Positions 35,479-46,879 of a stretch of 64,000 nt of DNA are shown piece after piece. The stretch spans positions 335,891 through 399,890 of the forward strand of contig LNAC01000735.1 of NCBI GenBank assembly GCA_002007465.1, written 5' to 3'. Position 1 is the stretch's first letter; each line of letters begins with the position of its first letter. The DNA is from Ailurus styani (lineage: Eukaryota; Chordata; Mammalia; Carnivora; Ailuridae). The translations under genes were made by a program, and so were the position numbers. The notes beneath the pieces were generated by a model. The model was not told where the DNA came from. It worked only from the letters and a program-made list of their open reading frames with translations, and did no database searches.

Positions 35479-36256
35479 AAAATAGTACTGGGAGTCCTAG
35501 CTAAAGCGATTATGCAAGACAATGTAATAAAGGGCATCCAAATCAGAAAGGAAGATATAAACTGTCTCTATATACAGATAGCATGATACTATATATAGAA
35601 AACCCTAAAAACTTCACCAAAAAACTGTTAGAATAAACAAATTCAGTAAAGTTGCAAGACACAAAATCAATATACAAAAATCAATTGTGTTTCTATACAC
35701 TAATAAAAAACTACCTGAAAGAGAAATTAAAAATAAGGTTCTATTTACAATTGATTCAAAAAAATAAAATGCCTAGGAATATATCTAACTAAGGAGGTAG
35801 AAGACCTATACACTGGAAACCATAAGACATTGATGAAATAAAATGAAGAAGTCACAAATAAATGGAAAGGTACTCCATGCTCATGGACTGGAAGAATTAA
35901 TGTTGTTAAAATGTCTATTATACCCAAAGTAATCTACAGATTCAATGCAATCCCTATCAAAATTCCAATGGAATTTTTCACAGAAATGAAACAAAGATTC
36001 TAAAATTTGTAATGGAACCACAAAAGATCCCAAAGAGCCAAAGCAACTTTGAGAAAGAGGAACAAAACTGCAGGCATCACAATTCCTGATTTCAAACTAT
36101 ATTACAAAGCTATACTAATCAAAACAGTAGGGTATTGGCATAAAAACAGATACATAGATCAATGGAACAGAACAAAGAGCCCAGAAATATACTCATGCAT
36201 ATACAGCCAACTTATGACAAAAGAGCCAAGAATATACAATGAGAAAAAGATGGTCT

Positions 36257-36462
36257 TGGGGCACCTGGGTGGCTCAGTGGGTTAAGCCTCTGCCTTCGGC
36301 TCAGGTCATGGTCCCACGGTCCTGGGATCGAGCCCCACATTGGGCTCTCTGCTTAGTGGAGAGCCTGCTTCCCCCTCTCTCTCTGTCTGCCTTTCTGCCT
36401 ACGTGTGATCTCTCTCTCTGTCAAATAAATAAAATCTTTAAAAAAGAGAGATAGAGAGAGAA
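36257..36462 (+). mobile_element. Carnivore SINE (SINEC), young type
   Basis: TSD AAAAAGATGGTCT (36244-36256) versus AAGAAAGATGGTCT after a GAGA-rich tail. Confidence 0.93.
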
Positions 36463-36877
36463 AGAAAGATGGTCTCTTCAACAGATGGTGCTGGAAAACC
36501 TGGGCAACCCAATGCAAAAGAATGAAACTCGACCACTATTTTTACCATTCACCAAAATCCACTCAAAATGGATTTAAAACTTGAATGTAAGACCTGAAAC
36601 CATAAAAGTCCTGTAATAAAATATAAAGGGTTAGCTTTGACATCAATCTTTGCAATGATTTTGTTTTTTTTTTTGACATCAAAAGCAAAGGCAGCAAAAG
36701 GAAAAAGGACTACATCAAACTAAGAAGAAGCTTTTGCACAGCAGAAAACAAAACAAAACAAAAACATAAACTATCAACAAAATAAAAAGGCAACCTCCTG
36801 AATGCAAGGAGATATTTGCAAATCATATATCTAGTCAAGGGCTAATATCAAAGATAAATAAAGAATTCATACACTCA

Positions 36878-37067
36878 GGCACCTGGGTGGCTCAGTTGAT
36901 TAAGCATCTGCCTTTGGCTCAGGTTATAATCCCAGGGTCCTGGGATCGAGTCCTACATTGGGCTTCCTGCTCAGCAGGGAGTCTGCTTCTCCCTCTACCT
37001 TTCCCCCCCTGCTCATGATCTCTCTCTCTCTCTCACTCTCTCTCAAATAAAATCTTAAAAAAAAAAA
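36878..37067 (+). mobile_element. Carnivore SINE (SINEC)
   Basis: TSD GAATTCATACA before (36863-36873) and after (about 37070-37080). Confidence 0.93.
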
Positions 37068-38403
37068 AGGAATTCATACAACTTGAGAGCAAAAAACAAT
37101 CTGGTTAAAAAATGATCAGAGGAAAAGACATTTTGCTAAAAAAGACATACAGATAGCCAACATACACATGAAAAGGGACTCAACATCACTAACCATCAGG
37201 GAAATACAAATCAAAATCACAATGAGCTACCCTCTCATACCTGTTAGAATGGTTATTATAGAAAAAAAAAAACCCAATAGATAACAAGCATTGGTGAGGA
37301 TGTGGAGAAATGGGGACCCTTGTGTACTGTTGGTGAGTAATAGAGGGGTGAGAAAAGATGGCAGTAGAGTAGGAAGACCCTAGGCTCACCTTGTCTCACA
37401 AATACAACTGGATAACTCTCAAATCATCCTAAACACCCCAGAAATCAACCTGAAGATTGGCACAACAAACCCCACAAGTAAAGGTAGAGAAGAGGTAGGA
37501 AGTGTAGAGACAGTTTGGGAAGAAATGGATCATGGCTGCTGTGATGGGGAGGGAGCCCACACTTGTGGAGAAGGAGGAGAGACAGATCAGCACACAGGGG
37601 CATGCATGGGGAAGATGATTCCCCATAGCAATTGGTTTGGAAAGTGAGAGGGCTGAATTTTGTGCAACCAGTGGAGGCCTAGAGTTTTCAAGGTCAGCAT
37701 GCTTGGCTCTGGGAGAGCCTCAAGGCATTGGGGCTGCTCTTGAGGAGAAGGCAGGGAAAACAGCCTGTGATATACAGCAGGGAATCAGCAATCTGAAGAG
37801 TGCCTAGGGCACATAATGAGGAGGTTATTTGCTTTTTTTGGTGTTCCAGGGAGGCAGCAGTCATGGAAAGACCCCTTCAGGAACAAAGGACCAGGCAGGG
37901 GCCATTTCCCTCCCTTATCCCTCAGCATAAGCACAGAGCCATCTGTGGGAATCAGCAGAGCACCAACATTCACTACCTAACTTGCTACACCAAGCCCGGT
38001 CCCCCAAAGCTCTGGTGGAACCACCCTTCCCACTCATGCTTACCTCACTCACGGCAAGATGGGCCCCCTTACCCAGAAGACTGGACCAAACTCCATCTTC
38101 CAACACTGGTTTTCCAGGGCCTCAGTTCTAGCAGCTGGTCTCAGTTCACAAGCAGACAAGAGCACACCCAGTTAAAACTCGCCACATTCAGGTCAGGGAC
38201 CAAACACTGCCCACAACAGGCAGCCTCTCCCAATGACTAGCCTTAAGGAAAAAATGGCCAGGACACAATAGCAGAGCCCTCACAGCACACACTGGAGACA
38301 CTCTCAGAAGCACCAGGCCCTGGGGAACAGGTTACACCACATGGCAGGGCATTACAGGGCCAGTTTTTCATAAGGCTGTTACTCTTAAGAATAGGAGAAG
38401 TAT

Positions 38404-38566
38404 TGGGGCACCTGGGTGGCTCAGTCAGTTGGGTATCTGCCTTCGATTCAGGTCATGATCTCAGGGTTCTGGGATTGAGCCCTGTGTCAGGCTCCCTGCT
38501 CAGCAGGGAATTTGCTTCTCCCTCTCCCTCTGTCCCTCCCCCACCTCATGTGAATGCACATGTGTG

Positions 38567-38600
<34 letters not shown>

Positions 38601-38623
38601 AAATAAAATCTTAAAAAACAAAA
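38404..38623 (+). mobile_element. Carnivore SINE (SINEC) with (TC)n
   Basis: TSD AAGAATAGGAGAAG (38387-38400) versus AAGAATTGGAGAAG (38624-38637). (TC)n at 38571-38597. Confidence 0.93.
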
Positions 38624-38689
38624 AAGAATTGGAGAAGCACCTGTTTTTCCTAACACACAGTGGCAGGCACAGAGACTTAGACAAAGAGA

Positions 38690-39590
38690 AAAAACAGAGG
38701 AGTTTTTCCCAAATGAAAGAACAGGAAAAGGCCAGAACCAGAGATCTAAGTGAAACAGATATAAGTAATATGTTTGGTGGAGAATTTAAAACACTGATCA
38801 TAACACAGTCACTGGACTTAAGAAAAGGATGGATGACATGGCAGAGACCCTTAACATAATATAAGGAATAACAAAGCAGCAATAAGGGCCCAATAAACAA
38901 AATGAGAAACATGCTTGATAGGATGAACAGCAGGATGAAAGAAGCAGAAGAATGAACTAATGACCTAGAAAACACTAATGGAAAGTAAACAAGCTGAATA
39001 AAAGAAAGAAAAAAGAATTATGCAAAATGAGAATAGACTTAGGGAACTCAGTGACTCTATCAAACATAATTACATTCACATTAAAGGAGTCCCAGAAGAA
39101 GAAGAAGAGAGAGAAAAGGGGGCAGAAAATTTATTTGAATAAATAACAGCTGAAAACTGCCCTAATCTGGGGAAGGAAATAAATATCCAGATCCAAGAGG
39201 CACATAGAACCCTCAACAAAATCAACAAAAGCAGAGCCACCCCAAGACATATTATAATTAAAATGGAAAATACAGTGATAAAGAAAAAAATATTAAAGCC
39301 GAAAAACAAAAGGAGACAGTTACATATAAGGAAAACCTCATAAGGCTATCAGGAGATTTTTCAGCAGACACTTGCCAAGTCACAAGAGAGTGGCATGATA
39401 CACTCAAGCTGGAAAAATAAAAAATCTGCAGCCAAGAATACTATATCCAGCAAGGCTATCATTCAGAATAGAAGGAAAGATAAAGAGTTCCCTAGAAAAA
39501 CAAAAACGAAAGGTATTCATGACCATTAAACCAGCCCTGCAAGAAATATTAAAGGGGACTATTCGAGTGGAAAGGAAAGACCAAAAGTAA
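38690..39590 (+). pseudogene. L1-C ORF1 remnant
   Basis: Open piece at 38554-38859 ends in ORF1-like sequence (ETDISNMFGGEFKTLIITQS). Further along are GAATACTATATCCAGCAAGG and CATTAAACCAGCCCTGCAAG, the C-terminal ORF1 region. Many stops. Confidence 0.7.
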
Positions 39591-40733
39591 CAGTATGAAG
39601 GTAAAACAAAAGCAATAGAAATGAATATTTTTGTAAAATATCAATCAAGGAACTCATTAAATAAAAGGATGTGAAATATGATACCATATACCTAAAATGT
39701 TGGGAAGAGTTAAGAAAGGTTCAAATTTAAATGACCTTCAACTTAACATAGACTGCTATGTGGAGAAGAGGTTATATACAAACCTAATGGTAACCATATA
39801 TCAAAAGCCAATAATAAATATGCAAAGAACAAAGAGAAATAAATCCAAATATATCACTAAAGAAAACCAGAAAACCATGAGAGAAAGATAAGGATCAGAG
39901 AAAATCTTCAGAAACAACCAAAAAAACAAGTAATTAAATGGCAATAAATACATATCAATAATTACTTTGAATATAAATGGACTAAATGCTCCAATCAAAA
40001 GACATAGTATAACAAATGCTGCCCTCAAAAGACTTATTTTAGACCTAAAGACACATGCAGATTGAAATTGACAGAATGGAGAAATATCTATTACGCAAAT
40101 GGATATCAAAAGAAAGCCAGTGTAGCAATACTTATATTGAACAAACTAGACTTTTAAACAAAGACTGTAACAAGAGAAAAAGGACACTATATAATAATAA
40201 AGATGACAATCCAAAAGGAAGATATAACAATTATAAATATTTTACACCCAAGATAAGAATACCCAAATACATAAAACACTTAATAACTAACATACAGGAA
40301 CTAATCAATAATAAAACAATAATAGTACGGGACTTTAACAACCCACTCACATCAATGGACAGATCATCTAAACAGAAAATCAACAAGTAAACAATAGCTT
40401 TGAATGACACACTGGACCAGATAGACTTAACAGATGTATTCAGAACATTCCATCCTAAATCAGAAGAATACATATTCTTTTCAAGTCCACAGAAGACTTT
40501 CCAGAACAGACCACATATTACCTCACAAAATAAGCCTCAAAAAATTCAAAAAGACTGAAGTTCTATCATGCTTCTTTACTGACCACAGTGGTTAGAAGTC
40601 AATCTCAAGAAAATACCTGGAAGAACACCAATACATGGAAGCTAAATAACATGCTATTAAACAATGAATCAGTCAACCAGAAATAAAAGAAGAAATTAAA
40701 AAGTACATGGCAACAAATAAAAATGATAATACA

Positions 40734-40924
40734 GGGGTGCCTGGGTGGCTCAGTTGGTTAAGCCTCTGCCTTTGGCTCAGGTCATGATCCCAGGGTCCTG
40801 GGATCAAGTCCCACATTGGGCTCTCTGCTCAGCAGGGAGCCTGCTTCCCCCTCTCCCTCTGCCTGCCTCTCTGCCTACTTGTGATATCTCTCTCTCAGTT
40901 AAATAAATAAATAAAATCTTAAAA
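40734..40924 (+). mobile_element. Carnivore SINE (SINEC), young type
   Basis: TSD AAAATGATAATACA (40720-40733) versus AAAATGATAGTACA (40925-40938). Confidence 0.95.
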
Positions 40925-41208
40925 AAAATGATAGTACAATGGGTCAAAAACCTTGGGATGCAGCAAAGCAGTTCTAAGAGGAAAGCTTATAGCAATACCA
41001 TCCTACCTGAAGAAGCAGGCAAAATCCAAATAAACAAGTAACTTTACACATAAAGAGCCAAAAAGAACAACAAAGAAAACCTAGAACCAGGAGAAGGAAG
41101 GAAACAATAAGGATTAGAGCAGAAGTAAATGATATAGAAAATGATAAAAAAAAAGATAGGACAGATCAATGAAACCAGAAGCTGGATCTTTAAAAAAAAA
41201 TCAATAAA

Positions 41209-41402
41209 GGGGCTCCTGGGTGATGCAGTAGATCAGGCGTCCATCCGACTCTTGGTTTCAGCTCAGGTAGTGATCTTGGGGTCGTGGGATCAAGCCCTAT
41301 GTCAGACTCACACTCAGCGCAGAGTCTGCTTGAACTTCTCTCGCCGTTTCCCTCTGCCCCTCCCACTCATGCTCTCTCTCTTAAATAAATTAAATATTTT
41401 TC
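41209..41402 (+). mobile_element. Carnivore SINE (SINEC), diverged
   Basis: TSD AAAAATCAATAAA at 41196-41208 and 41403-41415. Confidence 0.92.
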
Positions 41403-42231
41403 AAAAATCAATAAAATTGATAAACCTCTACCAAGACCTATGAAGAAAAAAGGACAAAGGACTGAAATAAAGAAATCACAAATGAGAGAGGAGAAAGAAC
41501 TACACCACAGAACTAAAAACAATTATATGAAAATATTATGGAAAATTATATGCCAACAAATTGGACAACCTAGAAGAAATCAATAAATTCCTAGAAACAT
41601 ATCACCTCCCAAAACAGAACCAGGAAGAAATAGAAAATTTGAATAGATCAATTACCAGCAAAGAAATTGAATCAGTAATCAAAAAACTCCAAACAAGAGT
41701 CCAGGAACAGATGAATTCTACCATACATTTAAAGAAGAGTTAATACCTATTCTTTTCAAACTATTCCAAAAAATAGAAAAGGAAGGAAAAGTTCCAAATT
41801 CATCCAATGAGGCCAGCATTACCCTGATTCCAAAACCAGAAAAAGACACCACCAAAGAAAAAAAGGAGAGAGAGAGAACAACAGGACAATATCTCTGATG
41901 AACACAGATGCAAAAATGCCCAACAAAATACTATCAAACCAAATCCAACAATACATTAAAAAAAATCTTTCACCACAATCAAGTGAGATTTATTCCTGGA
42001 ATGCAAGGATAGTTCAATATTTGCACATCAATCAATGTGATACATTATTACATCAATAAGAGAAAGGATAAAAACCATATGATCATTTCAACAGATTCAA
42101 TAAATTTCAATAGATCATTCAACAGATGCAGAAAAAGCTTCCGACAAAGTACAACATCCATTCATGATAAAAAAAAAAAACCCTCAACAAAGGAGGTTTA
42201 GAGAGAACATACTTCCAATATAATAAAAGCC

Positions 42232-42245
42232 CTTTTTAAAAGATT

Positions 42246-42288
<43 letters not shown>

Positions 42289-42474
42289 TTTGACAGAGAG
42301 AGAGAGAGTGAGAGAGCACACACAAGCAGAGGGAGAAGCAAAGGGAGAGGGAGAAGCAGGCACTACTTCTCCCCACTGAGCAGGGAGCCTGACTTGGGGC
42401 TTGACCCCAGGACCCTGGGATCATGACCTGAGCCAGAGGCAGCTGATAACTGACTGAGCCACCCAACTGCCCCC
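42232..42474 (-). mobile_element. Carnivore SINE (SINEC) with (TTTA)n
   Basis: (TTTA)n at 42247-42291. TSD ATAAAAGCC (42223-42231) versus ATAAAGGCC (42475-42483). Confidence 0.93.
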
Positions 42475-43303
42475 ATAAAGGCCATTTATGAAAAACCCAC
42501 AGCTAACATCATCCAAAATGGGGAAGAACTGAGAGTTTTTCCCCTAAGATTGAGAGCAAGATAGGGATCTCCACTCTCACCACTTTCATTCAATACAGTA
42601 CTAGAAATCCTAGCCACGGCAATAACATAACAAAATGAAATAAAAGGCATCCAAATTGGTAAGGAAGAAGTAAAACTTCCACTGTTTGATGATGACATGA
42701 TACTATATATAGAAAACCCAAACTACTCCACCAAAAAACCGCTAGAACTAATAAATGAATTCAGTAAAGTGGCAGGATACAAAATTGATGTACAGAAATC
42801 TGCTGTTTTCCTATATAGCAATAATGAACCAGCAGAGAGTGAAATTATGAAATCAATCCCATTTATAATTGCACCCCAAATAATAAGAAATAAAGGAATA
42901 AACTTATCTAAAGCAGTGAAAGACCTGTACTCTGAAAACTATAAAACACTGATGAAAGAAATGGCAAACATAAACCACTTGAAAGTCAATCCAAGCTTAC
43001 AGATCTGAAGAACAAATATTGTTAAAATGTACATAGTACCCCCCAAAAATCTACAGATTTAATGCAATCTCTATCAAAATACTAACAGCATTTGTCACAG
43101 AACTATAACAATCCTAAAATTTGTATGGAACCACAAAAGATCCTGAATAGCCAAAGCAATCTTGAAAAAGAAAAAGCTGGAGTCATCACAATTCTAGACT
43201 TCAAGTTATATTACAAAGGTATAGTAATCAAAACAGTATGGTACTAGTACAAAAATGACATATATCAATGGAACAGAACAGAAAAGCCAGAAATAAACCC
43301 ACA

Positions 43304-43515
43304 ATTTTTTTAATTGTGTGCTTTTTTCTTTTTTAAAAGATTTTATTTATTTGAGAGAGCACAAGAGTGAGCACAAGCATGGGAACAGGCAGAGGGAGGA
43401 GAAGCAGGCTCCCTCCCTGAGCAGATATCCTGATGTGGGGCTCAATCTGAAGACCCCAGGATCATGACTTGAGCTGAAGGCAGCCACTTAACCGACTGAA
43501 CCACCTAGGTGCCCC
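43304..43515 (-). mobile_element. Carnivore SINE (SINEC) with extra tail sequence
   Basis: TSD AATAAACCCACA at 43292-43303 and 43516-43527, perfect. Between TSD and SINE tail lies AATTGTGTGC bounded by T-runs. Confidence 0.92.
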
Positions 43516-44885
43516 AATAAACCCACAGTTATATGGTCAATTAATCTCTAACAAAGCAGGAAAGAATATCCAGTGGGAAAGACAGTCTCTTCAACAATTA
43601 ATGTTGGGAAAACTGGACAGCGACATACAAAAGAAAGAAACTAGACCACTTTCTTACACCATATACAAAATTAAATTCCAAATGGATTAAAGACCTAAAT
43701 GTAAGACCTAAAACCATAAAAATTCTGGAAGTGAACACAGGCAGTAATAATTTTGACACTGGCCATACCGACTTTTTTCTAGATAGGTTCCCTGAGGCAA
43801 GGGAAACAAAAGCAAAAATAAACCATTGGGAATACATTAAAATAAAAATCTTCTGTACTGTGAAGGAAACAATCAACAAAACTAAAAGGCAACCAACTGA
43901 ATGGGCGAAGATATCTGTAAATGACATATGTGATAAAGGGCTAGAAGCCAAAATACATAAAGAATTTACACAGTTTAACACCCCAAAAACAATCCAATTA
44001 AAAAATGGGCTGAAGACATGAATAGACATTTTTCCAAAAAGACATAGAGATGACCAACCTTCACATGAAAAGATGCTCATCATCACTTAACCATTAGGTA
44101 AATGCAAATCAAGACTACAAGAGATATCACCTCACATGTCAGTATGGCTAAAATCAATAAAACGACAGGTGTTGGCAAGCATGTGGAGAAGAAGGAACCC
44201 TTTTGTACTGTTAGTAGGAATGCAAACTGGTACAGCCACTGTGGAAAACAGTATGGAGGTTCCTCAAAGAATTAAAAATACAACTACCCTACTATCCAGC
44301 AATCACACTACTGGGTATTTACCTAAAGAATACAAAACACTAATTTGAAAAGATACATGCATCCACATGTTCATTGCAACATTGTTTACAATAGCTAAGA
44401 TATGGAAGCAGTCCAAGTGTCCATCTGAAGATGAATGGATAAAGAAGATGTGTTGTATATATACAGTGGAATAATGTTCAGCCATAAAAAAAAATGAAAT
44501 CTTGCCATTTGCAACAACATGGATGGAGCTAGAGAATATAATGCTAAGCCAAATAAATCCGTCAGAGAAAGACAAATACTACATGATTTCCCTTATATAT
44601 GGAATTTAAGGAACAAAACAAACAAGCAAATGGGGAAAAAAGAGAGAGACAAACCAAAAAGAGACTCTTAACTATAGAGAACAAACTGATGATTATCAGA
44701 GGGTTGGTAGGTGGGGGGATGGATGAAATAGATGATGGGGACTAAGAGTACACTTATTATGATGTTCACTGAGCAATGTATAGAATTACTGAATCACTAT
44801 ATTGTACACCTTACACTAATATAACACGGTATGTTAACTAACTGGAGTTAAAATTAAAACTTAAAAAAACTGTTCTAAGCAACGC

Positions 44886-45110
44886 AAAAGAAAAACAAAA
44901 ACATGTTCCTCAAAAATTTTTAAATAAAAACTATCTTATGGTCTGCAATTTCATGTCTGCATATTTATCCAAAAAAATTTAACCACTATCCAGAAAAGAT
45001 ATACACACCCACATGTTCATAGTAGCAGCATTACTAACAATAGCTAAGACATGGAAACAACTTAAGTGTCCACTGTTAGGTAAGTGGATAAAGAAGTTTG
45101 TGTACACACA

Positions 45111-45150
<40 letters not shown>

Positions 45151-45665
45151 AATATTATTCAGCCAATAAAAAGGAAATCCTGTCATTTACAACTTGGATA
45201 GAGCTTTAATACATTACAGTAAATGAAATAAGACAGAGAAAGACAAATACTCTATGATCTCACTTCTATGTTGAATCTAAAAAAAAAAAAACCAAACAAA
45301 TTCATAGAAATAGACAGCAAATTAGTGGTTGCAGAGTTGGTGGGTGGGGAGCAAAATCATTGAAGGGGTCAAAAGCCACAGACTTCCAGTTATAAGTTAA
45401 ATTAGTCCTGGGGATGCAATTTAGGCATGGTGAGTACAGGTAACAAAACTGTATTGTATACTTGAAAGTTACGAAGAGAGTAAATGTTAAAAGTTCTCAT
45501 CACAAGGAAAAACCAAATTTGTAACTATGTGTGCTGAGGGATGTTATTAAACTTATTGAAACAATCATTGTGCAAAATAAGTATATCAAATCATGTTATA
45601 CATCTAAAACTAATATAGTGTTATATGTGATCTATATCTCAATGAAAAAATAAATACAAATGACT
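44886..45665 (+). mobile_element. Old L1 3' end, right part (after L1-C)
   Basis: GTTCCTCAAAAATTTTTAAA, CCCACATGTTCATAGTAGCA, GCTAAGACATGGAAACAACT and the 3'UTR to TATATCTCAATGAAAAAATA continue the L1 interrupted at 37340. About 50 bp of the expected host sequence is missing at the join. Contains a (CA)n run at 45109-45148. Confidence 0.7.
45109..45148 (+). repeat. (CA)n microsatellite
   Basis: CACACGTACACACA followed by a pure CA run; in the 3' end of the old L1. Confidence 0.95.
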
Positions 45666-46327
45666 AGAAAACACATCAATGATTCCATTAACCTAGACAA
45701 TGAGATTGTCACCTGGCTACCTTGGATTCTTCACTCCATGTAAACCAACAGGCAAAGAAGGAGGGTGCTGTACAGGCTAGAGTGACTATTAAGGAGAAAC
45801 TGCGTTCCTTTGGTCCAAAAGGAAAAGGAGGAATACATTCGAAATGCAGGAGATCTTTTGGGGTATCTCTTAGAACTCTAGGATAAATTTCAAAATTGAT
45901 TGCTTCAGTTTTTGCTAAATTATAAAATTTACAGGATTCTGTTGCTCAGAAGAAACTCACTGAAAACATAGAGTCAGACTGTGATAAGGAAACAAGGCTC
46001 TGTTTCTTAATATTTGTGGTGTTTATTTCTTTTTACGTCTTATACATTCGTTCCTATGCAAAAGGGTGAAAGGAAGGATGGATACAGAAATGTGGATGCT
46101 GTCAGGGTCATTGATGTTTGAAGGTGTGAGAATCCATGAACCCGTAAAAGTGTTAACTGAAATTTAAACCTCACAAATAAGCAGAAAATATAATTCCCGG
46201 CAGACTATGTATATGGTGTTCACTGAACAGCATTAAGAATAAAATACTTTGCTAAAACTGATTTAAATAAAAAAAATACTTTGCAATTTCAGTTAAGTTG
46301 AAATTTATGGTATAAGACAAGGAGTAG
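45666..46327. other. Proximal upstream sequence of GNPNAT1, nothing recognised
   Basis: Unique AT-rich sequence between the last L1 and the MIR/MER20 pair before the CpG island. Confidence 0.45.
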
Positions 46328-46400
46328 GAGCTACGAAGCTGTGTGACTTTGGTAAATTACTTAACATCTCTAGGTTTTCTCATCTGTAAAATGAGGACAC
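46328..46400 (+). repeat. MIR fragment
   Basis: Carries the MIR core: GTGTGACTTTGGTAAATTAC, CTTAACATCTCTAGGTTTTC, CATCTGTAAAATGAGGAC. Confidence 0.7.
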
Positions 46401-46443
46401 GTGTTTTGGAAATGGGAGCTCCGAGAAAAGTCATTTTTTCTTG

Positions 46444-46678
46444 TCCTAACACGGGGTTCTCTCCACCTCAGCGGCACTGACATTTCAGACCAGGCTGAAC
46501 CGTTGCTGTGCGGCCCTGTCCTGTGCGTCCCTGGTCTCTCCCCACCTCTACCCTCTGCCGTCTGGAGAGCCGCCAGTGACACCCCTCCCACCGACAGGAG
46601 GCTGAAAAAGCTCCAGACATTGCCAATTGTCCCCCTGGGAGGCAAACCCGCCACAGCTGAGAACCAGTGCCTCAACCC
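46444..46678 (-). mobile_element. MER20 (hAT-Charlie non-autonomous DNA transposon)
   Basis: The plus strand reads as the reverse complement of MER20: GGGTTCTCTCCACCTCAGCGG at the left (terminal inverted repeat region), CTGTCCTGTGCGTCC and CTCCAGACATTGCCAATTGT inside, and GCTGAGAACCAGTGC at the right. Near full length (about 220-235 bp), about 0.3 kb before the CpG island. Confidence 0.8.
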
Positions 46679-46879
46679 TACGGTTCATCCAGAAAGGATT
46701 TGAACGGAGTGTAGTGTCCCCGCTTCATGGAGGTGACTCAGAAAACTGGGGATGAGGAGCTTCCAGCTGCCAGTGAGTCGCCGAAGTCCTAATTACACCG
46801 ACTATTAAAAGAAGGGGCCACAAGGGGCAACGGAAGAGGGCAAGAGGCTGAACCTCCGGCTTCCGAAAATGAAAGAGGC

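Larger units (their letters stand above)
33836..37340 (+). mobile_element. Old L1 ORF2 fragment, left part
   Basis: It starts in mid ORF2 (ATACAACAGAAATACAAAGA) and runs to TACTGTTGGTGAG near 37340, where L1-C begins. It carries five to six SINEs. Open remnant at 36049-36285 ([20 protein letters not shown]). Diverged more than L1-B. Confidence 0.8.
39950..44140 (+). pseudogene. L1-C ORF2 remnant
   Basis: Endonuclease part from ATTACTTTGAATATAAATGG; open pieces at 40055-40390 (FNNPLTSMDRSSKQ), 41561-41743, 42697-43008 (RT palm: [20 protein letters not shown]) and 43731-44021 (C-terminal). Just before 42697 the RT motif reads TTTGATGATGAC, i.e. the alanine of FADD is replaced. Broken by SINEs and frameshifts. 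Confidence 0.8.
37341..44885 (+). mobile_element. L1-C: near full-length L1, decayed
   Basis: 5' end GAGAAAAGATGGCAGTAGAG near 37349, 5'UTR to about 38690, ORF1 to about 39590, ORF2 from about 39950 to 44140, and a 3' end with AACTAACTGGAGTTAAAATT and an A-rich tail. Interrupted by SINEs at 38404, 40734, 41209, 42232 and 43304. No intact ORF. Confidence 0.83.

Noticed and set aside
37800..38240. 146-codon ORF
   Set aside because: Lies wholly in the L1-C 5'UTR; composition is chance.
38487..38975. 162-codon minus-strand ORF
   Set aside because: Antisense of a SINE and L1 ORF1, with a low-complexity REREREREN stretch from (TC)n.
43598..44086. 162-codon minus-strand ORF
   Set aside because: Antisense of the L1-C ORF2 C-terminus; such open antisense frames recur at the same position in other L1 copies here (for example 12615-12926).
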